Assembly (NCBI GenBank): GCA_031257565.1
Contig: JAIROL010000031.1
Location: forward strand, 1 to 43,223
DNA: 43,223 nt
DNA from: Tannerella sp.
Lineage (GTDB): Bacteria; Bacteroidota; Bacteroidia; Bacteroidales; Tannerellaceae
Direction of reading: 5' to 3'
A program made the position numbers and the translations under genes. Positions 18,565 through 25,002 of the stretch are shown here, piece after piece. The notes under the pieces are model-generated. The model was not told the origin of the DNA. It saw only the letters and a list, made by a program, of their open reading frames with translations, and searched no databases. Position 1 is the stretch's first letter. Every line of letters starts with the position of its first letter.

Positions 18565-18607
18565 ATTCTTATCACAAATGTCGCATCGCGACATTTGTGA
18601 TAAGAAT
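18565..18607. repeat. Perfect 20-bp inverted repeat with a 3-base centre, upstream of PUL 2
   Basis: The arms ATTCTTATCACAAATGTCGC (18565-18584) and its exact complement (18588-18607) are separated by ATC. There is no T-run on either side, so it is not a plain terminator. It sits about 40 bases upstream of the -7 box of the susC promoter, in the 430-base divergent gap between susC and miaA. The gap contains no other gene. It could be an operator for a dimeric regulator, or an extragenic palindrome of the REP type. Confidence 0.9.
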
Positions 18608-18835
18608 ACGACAAAAGTGATATGCTTGCGAAAGGTTTACCTGCAAATTTTACAAAAGCGTCGTTTCCTTGCAATAAAATTGATAATAAAGCCTCGCATT
18701 GTGCGATGAAAATAGCGAAATATTACAAACAATACGATGCACAGAAAGGAACGCAGTTTGTTTTCCGACCTCGGCACATACAAGTCGGGCGAATGGAATC
18801 CAAATTCGGAAATCAAACGCAAACCGAAATTTTCT

Positions 18836-18866
18836 TTTGCAATTATTGAGATTTGCACTACATTTG
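18836..18866 (+). promoter_or_regulatory. Promoter of miaA, almost touching the start codon
   Basis: TTTG at 18836-18839, a 19-base spacer, and TACATTTG at 18859-18866, a full match to the Bacteroidetes consensus. The transcription start should fall at about 18871-18874, at or just before ATG 18874, so the mRNA would have no or almost no leader. Confidence 0.65.
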
Positions 18867-18873
18867 TTCTCCG

Positions 18874-19797
18874 ATGAAGAAACATGAACTCATAACGATT
18901 TTAGGGCCTACAGCGTGCGGAAAAACGCAGTTTGCCGTCGCTTTGGCTGCACATATCCATTCGGAAATCATCAGCGCCGACTCCAGACAGATATACCGTC
19001 ATATGGATATCGGAACAGGAAAAGATATTAACGACTATATTATAGACGGAAAACAGGTTCCATACCACTTGATTGATATATGTGAACCGGGAACTAAGTA
19101 CAATGTATTCCGGTATCAACACGATTTTTTTAACATTTTCAATCGACTCAGGAATACCGGAATCATGCCCATCCTGTGTGGAGGAACAGGCATGTATATC
19201 GAAGCGGTACTGAGAGGATATAAACTTCCGGACGTACCTCCGAATCCCGAATTACGCGAATCCCTCGCCGGAAAATCACCGGAAGAATTGGGAAAAATAC
19301 TGGCTGATTATAAAACGCTTCATAATAAAACGGATGTGGACAGCGCCCAACGAGCGATACGCGCCATAGAAATAGAAGAGTGTTATAAAAGAAAAGCCCC
19401 TGAAAGAAATGAATTCGAGCCGGTAAACAGCCTTATCATCGGTCTTGAGATCGACAGGGAGCTACGACGTGAAAAAATATCACGACGTCTGCACAGCCGC
19501 CTGGAAGAAGGCATGGTTGACGAAGTGCGTGCGCTGCTCGATTCCGGAATTCATCCTGATGACCTGATCTATTACGGACTGGAATATAAATACCTCACGC
19601 AATATATCATTGGAGAACTTACATACGAAGAAATGACAAAACAACTGGAAATTGCAATACATCAATTTGCCAAACGTCAGATGACATGGTTCAGAGGCAT
19701 GGAGCGACGCGGATTCACTATACGCTGGATAGACGCCTCCGTTCCGACAGAAGAAAAAATAGCGCGCTTCGATGCGCTTCTAAGCAATCCGTACTAA
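18874..19797 (+). CDS. miaA: tRNA dimethylallyltransferase
   Basis: Transfers an isoprenyl group to N6 of A37 in tRNAs that read codons starting with U, the first step of ms2i6A formation. It is 307 residues, normal for the family. The P-loop GPTACGKT is at residues 12-19. ISADSRQIYRHMDIGTGK follows, then GGTGMYIEAVLRGY, then the C-terminal YYGLEYKYLTQYI and KRQMTWFRG motifs that bind tRNA. ATG 18874 (MKKHELITILGP) gives the usual short lead to the P-loop; the in-frame ATG 18853 would lie inside or before the promoter. It is convergent with kdsA, with 32 bases between the stops and no obvious terminator. Confidence 0.95.
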   Translation: MKKHELITILGPTACGKTQFAVALAAHIHSEIISADSRQIYRHMDIGTGKDINDYIIDGKQVPYHLIDICEPGTKYNVFRYQHDFFNIFNRLRNTGIMPILCGGTGMYIEAVLRGYKLPDVPPNPELRESLAGKSPEELGKILADYKTLHNKTDVDSAQRAIRAIEIEECYKRKAPERNEFEPVNSLIIGLEIDRELRREKISRRLHSRLEEGMVDEVRALLDSGIHPDDLIYYGLEYKYLTQYIIGELTYEEMTKQLEIAIHQFAKRQMTWFRGMERRGFTIRWIDASVPTEEKIARFDALLSNPY

Positions 19798-19829
19798 ACG
19801 ATACTTTCTTTTAATCCTTACGGCTGATT

Positions 19830-20633
19830 TTATCCTTTTATTGCTTCCCTTATCCGTATTAATTTTTTCAGGAGGTCTTCCAGCAGGTCGAGTTGCAACA
19901 TATTCGTAGCATCTGATTTGGCTTTTAACGGCTCCGAGTGCGTTTCGACAAATAAACCGTCAGTACCTACGGCAACGGCCGCTTTAGCAATCGTTTCAAT
20001 CAACTCCGGCAATCCGCCCGATACTCCCGACGACTGGTTAGGCTGCTGTAATGAATGGGTTATATCCGTTATAACCGGAAATCCGAATGCTTTCATTTGA
20101 GGTATACCACGGAAATCCACAACTAAATCCGTATACCCAAAGGTGGTCCCCCGTTCCGTAAGCATCACGTTCGGATTACCACTGTCAAGAACTTTCTGCG
20201 CAGCAAATTTCATAGGTTCGGGAGCCAAAAATTGTCCCTTTTTTATATTTACGACTCTCCCTGTTTTTGCCGCCGCAACCAGTAAATCCGTTTGTCTGCA
20301 CAAGAATGCCGGAATCTGCAACACATCCACATATTCCGCAGCCATAGCAGCTTCTGTTGTTTCATGTATGTCGGTTACGGTTGGCGTCCCGAATGTTTCA
20401 TGTACTTTGCGCAGTATTTTCAATGCTTTTTCATCTCCTATGCCGGTAAATGAATCCACACGTGAACGGTTTGCTTTGCGGTATGAACCCTTAAAAACAT
20501 AAGGTATACCCAGTTTGCTTGTTATATTCAAAACCCGTTCGGCTATCCGTAAAGCCATTTCTTCACCTTCTATAACGCAAGGTCCTGCAAGAAGAAAGAA
20601 ATTATCCGTATTCGTTAAGTCTTTTACAGTCAT
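19830..20633 (-). CDS. kdsA: 3-deoxy-8-phosphooctulonate (KDO-8-P) synthase
   Basis: Condenses arabinose 5-phosphate and phosphoenolpyruvate to KDO-8-phosphate for the lipopolysaccharide inner core, in the cytosol. It is 267 residues, normal length. The motifs are FLLAGPCVIEG, VFKGSYRKANRSR, TDIHE, QIPAFLCRQTDLL, VNIKKGQFLAP, ERGTTFGYTDLVVDFR, DITHSLQQP and GLFVETHSEP. The asparagine in KANRSR is consistent with the metal-independent class, but assigning the class by eye is tentative. It follows the ABC substrate-binding protein gene by 21 bases and may be its operon neighbour, with no direct pathway link. Confidence 0.95.
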   Translation of the reverse strand: MTVKDLTNTDNFFLLAGPCVIEGEEMALRIAERVLNITSKLGIPYVFKGSYRKANRSRVDSFTGIGDEKALKILRKVHETFGTPTVTDIHETTEAAMAAEYVDVLQIPAFLCRQTDLLVAAAKTGRVVNIKKGQFLAPEPMKFAAQKVLDSGNPNVMLTERGTTFGYTDLVVDFRGIPQMKAFGFPVITDITHSLQQPNQSSGVSGGLPELIETIAKAAVAVGTDGLFVETHSEPLKAKSDATNMLQLDLLEDLLKKLIRIREAIKG

Positions 20634-20654
20634 ATTTTTCTATTTAATTCATTA

Positions 20655-21431
20655 TTAATTCTGTACAATTTGCGACACATTATAGCGGATCACGTCAGTC
20701 AATATCTTTGTTCCTTTAAGTCCCGGAAAATTTAAAAGTTGCACATAACGCGTATCCGGTAAAACTTCCCGGAACGACAATCCTGCCGGATTATGAAAAT
20801 TATCAATTATCAGCAATGCCTGCGTTCCGGCAGCGACGGCTATTTCCGACGCTTCCGGCGCAGCAGGACCAAACAGAACAACAGGTATCAAACCGAGTTC
20901 CTTTGCGACAGAGGCCTGAAAACGGTGTACAATAACCGGTTGCTCCGACATCTTTTTTCTGTTTACCGCATCCCTTCCTTCCTCAAACATACGACGTATA
21001 TCGGAAAGATTTTTACGTGCGGTATCTTCTGTTCCCAGTTTAACGGCAATGTCCATCACCGATTTTTCAATTGTCGCATAGCTGTAATCCGTATCCACAA
21101 GCAATAGTTTATCCTGAGGCAGCTCCAATCCTTTTTTCAAACGCTCTGTCATCACCTCATATCCGGCATAAACGATAACCTTTGCATCCATCAATTTCGG
21201 AATATCGCCCGGACGCAATTCATATTCCGAAGGATGTTCCATCTCAAAAGGTGCAAGTACTACTATATTTTCAGCGCCCGCCGCCCGGGCATATGCAGCA
21301 GTCCAGCTGCTTGTAGCGACGACAACAGAAGCGATATCCGTACCGGATGACGCTTTTCCGCCACGGCATGAAAAAAGAGATAAAGTCGCGAACACAAAAA
21401 ATACGATATACTTTAAACTATTTTTCATCAT
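20655..21431 (-). CDS. Metal-type (ZnuA/PsaA-like, A-1 family) ABC substrate-binding lipoprotein, divergent
   Basis: A 258-residue lipoprotein (lipobox LFSC, Cys22), short for the A-1 metal-binding family, which is usually about 300. The family pattern is visible: VVATSSWTAAYARAAGAENIVVL, YELRPGDIPKLMDAKVIVYAGYE, VIVHRFQASVAKELGL. In A-1 proteins the first metal ligand is the His of a D-P-H-x-[Y/W]-E motif. Here the segment reads E65-H66-P-S-E-Y70-E, so Ser68 sits in the usual His place and His66 is shifted by two. His169 fits the second ligand. The later ligands are not clear (D210, H213 are candidates). Zinc or manganese import is inferred from the ABC partners; the actual substrate may differ. 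It overlaps the permease gene by 4 bases (ATGA). Confidence 0.75.
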   Translation of the reverse strand: MMKNSLKYIVFFVFATLSLFSCRGGKASSGTDIASVVVATSSWTAAYARAAGAENIVVLAPFEMEHPSEYELRPGDIPKLMDAKVIVYAGYEVMTERLKKGLELPQDKLLLVDTDYSYATIEKSVMDIAVKLGTEDTARKNLSDIRRMFEEGRDAVNRKKMSEQPVIVHRFQASVAKELGLIPVVLFGPAAPEASEIAVAAGTQALLIIDNFHNPAGLSFREVLPDTRYVQLLNFPGLKGTKILTDVIRYNVSQIVQN

Positions 21432-22225
21432 TTTTTCTTTATAATAAAAATAACAATAAACACAATTGACGCCAGGGCTGCGATTGCCGAACTGGCGGGA
21501 ATATCAAACGACAATGCGACGAAAAAACCTCCCATTGCAAATATTCCTCCCCATAATGAAGACCATACGATCACCCCGCGCAGGCTTTTGGCATGAAGCG
21601 TAGCTATAAATGCAGGAAGCAATAACAGGGCGTCCAGTAAAAGCGCGCCTATTATTTTCATAGCCATGGCGATGGTCATGGCAGTCAGCAAAACGATCGA
21701 ATAATATAAAAACCGTTCATTTACGCCGGAAGTATAAGCAATCTCACGATCAAAGAAGAACGCCTGTAACTTACGGAAAGAAAACGCCTGAAACATAATC
21801 AGCAGTATAGAAAACAACACAACTGCCGCTACCTCTTCCCATGTCGAAGTATAAAGACTTCCCCACAAAAGCGAAAGCGTATCTTTTGCCTGAACATTAA
21901 ACTTATAAACAAGAATGAATGCAAGAGATATGGATATCACCAAAAAAAAAGTACTGATGTAACCGGCGTCTGTTTTCAGCGAACGGGAAATTTTGGTCAT
22001 CAGCAAAACAAGAATAAGATTTACGATGATGGTGGTTATGAAAGGGCTCCACCGGAACGCCAGAGCTACAGCGCCTCCCAAGATCGCGCCATGCATAAGC
22101 ATAAACCGCAATGGCAATAAATTTAAACGTAAAAGATATACTCCTGTTATCGGAAATGATATACCTGCAACAGCAAGTAATATCAGACCCTTTATGATCG
22201 GCGGGAGAGATAATAATTCTAACAC
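21428..22225 (-). CDS. Metal-type ABC transporter permease (ZnuB/ABC-3 family)
   Basis: A 265-residue inner-membrane permease with about eight hydrophobic helices. It begins VLELLSLPPIIKGLILLAVAG, and GVYLLRLNLLPLRFMLMHGA and IGALLLDALLLLPAFIATLHAKS are ABC-3 permease features. It forms the membrane channel of the importer with the ATPase encoded upstream and the binding protein downstream. The start is set at GTG 22225, because AGGAGG lies 7 bases upstream and the start overlaps the ATPase stop by 7 bases. The longer in-frame ATG at 22276 would overlap the ATPase gene by 58 bases and adds only polar residues. Confidence 0.85.
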   Translation of the reverse strand: MLELLSLPPIIKGLILLAVAGISFPITGVYLLRLNLLPLRFMLMHGAILGGAVALAFRWSPFITTIIVNLILVLLMTKISRSLKTDAGYISTFFLVISISLAFILVYKFNVQAKDTLSLLWGSLYTSTWEEVAAVVLFSILLIMFQAFSFRKLQAFFFDREIAYTSGVNERFLYYSIVLLTAMTIAMAMKIIGALLLDALLLLPAFIATLHAKSLRGVIVWSSLWGGIFAMGGFFVALSFDIPASSAIAALASIVFIVIFIIKKK

Positions 22226-23241
22226 AGGCGTCCTCCTTTCAATTCTTTCTTTTCCCATGAAAGACGTTCGGTCCATACCGGATCATGCGAAACCGTTATA
22301 ATTGTCGGAGCCTCATTATAGCATAATTCCTGCAATAAAACAAGCAGGTCTTCTTTCCCTTCCTGATCCAGGAACGACGTCGGCTCGTCAAGCAGCAAAA
22401 CTCCGGCGCTCTGGCATAAACATCGCGCCAATGAAACACGCTGTTTTTCTCCGCCCGACAAAGAATGATACGAACGTTTAAACAAGTTGAAACATCCTGT
22501 ACGCCGCATAGCAAGCTCTACCTTACAGGCGGCTTCGGAAGACGAGGTTTTGCTCCCGGCAAGCCCGATAGAGACGACTTCGCCGGCAGAAACAGGAAAT
22601 GTATTTTTTATATTTTCCTGATGGACATAAGCCGTATTCATACGATTATGTTCCCATTCCCGACTTCCGACGCAAAAATCGCCTACTTTCACAATTCCTT
22701 TTAAAGGTCTCGTCAACCCAAGAATCGTTTTAAGCAAAGTCGTTTTGCCCGCTCCGTTTGAACCGTATATAAGAAGTTGCTCCCCGGCAGGAAGCTCTAA
22801 GTTCAGATCATCAAACACAATCGCCGATGATTCCGTTGCAACGGTCACATTTTCCATTCTGACGGGCAACCCCTCAACCCTTCCGGCGCGCTTACGCAAA
22901 AATAACCAGACGTCATCTACGGACATATCATCGGTAATCAGATATTCCGTACGACAATCGATATGCTCGACGATCTTATCAAAAGTATAGGTAATCCCCG
23001 CTTTTTCAAAAACGGGAACGGCGCGTTCGCTAATAAGTTCTATATGGCATTTTTTTATGCCGAGACAAACGATCATGCATGCGGCAGCCTTTCCTGCAAT
23101 TTTATCATACAGAAACAAATCCTGTGCCGGAATATCTTTTCCTGATAAAAAATCATTGAACTCAAAAAGGGGATGCAGCCAATGGGAATCACTGGTAAAA
23201 ATAATACTGTCCTGATACCGGATTATTAATGAGCGCTCCAC
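22219..23241 (-). CDS. DUF1893-ABC transporter ATPase fusion protein
   Basis: A 340-residue protein in two parts. Residues 1-118 are DUF1893-like, a small cytidine-deaminase-fold family: LYDKIAGKAAACMIVCLGIKK (44-64), then ELISERAVPVFEKAGITYTFDKIVEHI (68-94). Residues 125-340 are a full ABC ATPase: Walker A GSNGAGKTT (160-168), Q-loop HQEN (207-210), signature LSGGEKQR (261-268), Walker B VLLLDEPTS (281-289) and H-loop His319. It powers the importer whose permease and binding protein follow. The fused DUF1893 part is unusual. DUF1893 is normally a stand-alone protein of about 130-150 residues, and its C-terminal Cys-Pro motif is not seen here. A regulatory or ligand-sensing role for it is only a guess. 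Confidence 0.85.
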   Translation of the reverse strand: MERSLIIRYQDSIIFTSDSHWLHPLFEFNDFLSGKDIPAQDLFLYDKIAGKAAACMIVCLGIKKCHIELISERAVPVFEKAGITYTFDKIVEHIDCRTEYLITDDMSVDDVWLFLRKRAGRVEGLPVRMENVTVATESSAIVFDDLNLELPAGEQLLIYGSNGAGKTTLLKTILGLTRPLKGIVKVGDFCVGSREWEHNRMNTAYVHQENIKNTFPVSAGEVVSIGLAGSKTSSSEAACKVELAMRRTGCFNLFKRSYHSLSGGEKQRVSLARCLCQSAGVLLLDEPTSFLDQEGKEDLLVLLQELCYNEAPTIITVSHDPVWTERLSWEKKELKGGRLC

Positions 23242-23259
23242 GAGATCGATTATTACAAA

Positions 23260-23976
23260 TTAACCCCTGCGACTTACTTTACGCAATCGTTCTTCGTCAA
23301 TAATCTTGATTTTACGCCCATCCATCGCAATGATATGCTCGGAAGCAAACATCGATAAGGTACGAATTGCATTCGAGGTAGTCATATTGGAAAGATTAGC
23401 CAGATCCTCCCGTGACAGATAAATACTTATTGTTGCGCCGTCTTCTTCCAATCCATAATTGTCACGAAGAAACAACAACGACTCGGCCAAACGTCCGCGT
23501 ATATGTTTTTGTGTCAGATTAACCGTACGTTCATCGGCAATGCCAAGGTCTATTGAAAGCTGACTAATAAAAAACATCGCCAAACCGGAATTGCCGTATA
23601 TCAGTTTTTCAACAACGTTCATCGGAATAACGCAAACAGTCGAAGCCTCAAATGCCGAAGCATTCGTAAGGTATTGTTCCTGAGCAAATGCGGCGCGATA
23701 TGCAAAGTACTGGATAGGTCTTATCATACGGATAATCTGACTTCGTCCCCCTACTCCATCTTTATAAATCTTGACTTTACCTTTTAGGAGACACATCATA
23801 TCACGCGGCTCATCGCCTTCACAATAAATCATTTCATTCTTTTTAAAATTAAGAATCTTTGAATTATTGCGCAATATATCGCGTTCTTCTTCCGTTAAAA
23901 CCCGCCAAACATCTGAAAGACTGGTAGATAAATCAACTATTTTCTTCTCCTGTTTAACCACATTGTTTAATAACAT
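23260..23976 (-). CDS. Crp/Fnr-family transcription regulator
   Basis: A 238-residue regulator. The N-terminal cyclic-nucleotide-binding-like beta-roll holds LNFKKNEMIYCEGDEPRDMMCLLKGKVKIYK (about residues 42-73). The long dimer helix is followed by a winged HTH: KHIRGRLAESLLFLRDNYG, then the recognition region LSREDLANLSNMTTSNAIRTLS. No Cys cluster for an FNR-type Fe-S centre is obvious, and the effector cannot be named. ATG 23976 is chosen; the longer frame begins at a TTG inside the promoter -7 box. It lies 18 bases upstream of the ABC ATPase gene and may be co-transcribed with, or control, the metal importer. Confidence 0.9.
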   Translation of the reverse strand: MLLNNVVKQEKKIVDLSTSLSDVWRVLTEEERDILRNNSKILNFKKNEMIYCEGDEPRDMMCLLKGKVKIYKDGVGGRSQIIRMIRPIQYFAYRAAFAQEQYLTNASAFEASTVCVIPMNVVEKLIYGNSGLAMFFISQLSIDLGIADERTVNLTQKHIRGRLAESLLFLRDNYGLEEDGATISIYLSREDLANLSNMTTSNAIRTLSMFASEHIIAMDGRKIKIIDEERLRKVSRRG

Positions 23977-23988
23977 ACTTACAGAGCA

Positions 23989-23996
23989 CAAATATA
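23989..23996 (-). promoter_or_regulatory. -7 box of the Crp/Fnr gene
   Basis: TATATTTG (23996 down to 23989, minus strand) is a full match to TAnnTTTG. It ends 12 bases before ATG 23976, so the leader would be about 5-8 bases. No good -33 box is visible. Confidence 0.55.
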
Positions 23997-24039
23997 CAAC
24001 ATGCTTTTTAATTGAAAAAGCGTTTTTCGAAAAAAAATT

Positions 24040-25002
24040 TCACTCTGAAAATAAGGGACGTACCAACATTAAACCGACATTTCGCTTATTTTTTGTCATA
24101 TAAACCGATAACGCTTGAGGATTTACAATAACCTTTTTTGCCGACGTTGAAGCATGAATAAATGTAAGTTCTTCATTATCATGATATATAAACCCCACAT
24201 GCGACACATCCAGTCCTTCTGTTCCGGTCGCAAAGCAAACAATATCCCCATTCCGCATTTTTTTTCCACAGGAAGTTATTTTCGTTCCGGGTATACGCGA
24301 ATACAAACCCCGTTCCGAAATTTCTTTTTCTTTTTTTCGTATCACTTCGACATATTCCGGATGTGATCTTATCTGATTATAATCATCCGGATGAGATGAT
24401 ATATAATGCAAATCCAACCGATAAGGCTCGCCTCCGATAACTCCGGTTATATCTTTCACAAACCCTCTGTTTTCATTTTCATAAATCCAATCGGAAAAAT
24501 AATGGAGACGGTCTGTATAATTATTTATTACGCCTCTCCGGTAACGCATATATTGCAATTGTTTACAAAAATTTCCAAACGCAGGATCATCATACGTCTT
24601 TACAACGTATGAAAGCGCCAGTACCGTTTCTACAAAAGTAGTACAATCAAACTCACGCAAATTAACGACAAGTCCCTCCGGTTCAAATTCCAATGTCGAC
24701 GCCGCATACGGTTTATTTAAAAAGAAACGTGCGGTTTCTATTACCAAATCAGGAACCGGATCATGTTTAAACGGTTCTATATACGCGATGTAATCATCAA
24801 AAATAATACGATCCGTATCCGCGCCATAAAATATCTTTATTTGCATTGATTCCGGATTCGCCGGTTTAACGGAACAGGTATCTTTCTCCTGTATTGAAAC
24901 AGTCCGCTCTTCCTGTAATCGTATTTTTGCGCCGCTTTTATCGAAACAGGAAGCGCATAGGAGCAAAACCCCGGCAATAAATATTTTAGTATTAAAAATC
25001 AT
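24040..25002 (-). CDS. DUF1460 (N-acetylmuramoyl-L-alanine amidase-like) lipoprotein
   Basis: A 320-residue lipoprotein with lipobox CASC (Cys19). The DUF1460 fold is NlpC/P60-like. The catalytic Cys is likely Cys120 in REFDCTTFVETVLALSY, and the partner His is His268 in LDVSHVGFIYHD. Other family markers are YRRGVINNYTDRLHYFSDWIYEN and RNGDIVCFATGTEGLD. Members are amidase-like enzymes thought to trim peptidoglycan fragments in the periplasm or at the outer membrane. The gene start overlaps the end of uvrB by 11 bases, so the two are probably co-transcribed, although they share no pathway. Confidence 0.9.
   Translation of the reverse strand: MIFNTKIFIAGVLLLCASCFDKSGAKIRLQEERTVSIQEKDTCSVKPANPESMQIKIFYGADTDRIIFDDYIAYIEPFKHDPVPDLVIETARFFLNKPYAASTLEFEPEGLVVNLREFDCTTFVETVLALSYVVKTYDDPAFGNFCKQLQYMRYRRGVINNYTDRLHYFSDWIYENENRGFVKDITGVIGGEPYRLDLHYISSHPDDYNQIRSHPEYVEVIRKKEKEISERGLYSRIPGTKITSCGKKMRNGDIVCFATGTEGLDVSHVGFIYHDNEELTFIHASTSAKKVIVNPQALSVYMTKNKRNVGLMLVRPLFSE

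Noticed and set aside
18571-18601. Classic CRP site in the palindrome
   Set aside because: TCACA and TGTGA occur, but in the opposite order to a CRP site (TGTGA-N6-TCACA) and with the wrong spacing.
18565-18607. Bidirectional transcription terminator
   Set aside because: The hairpin is very stable but has no T-run on either side, and both neighbouring genes start away from it, so no transcript needs to end there.
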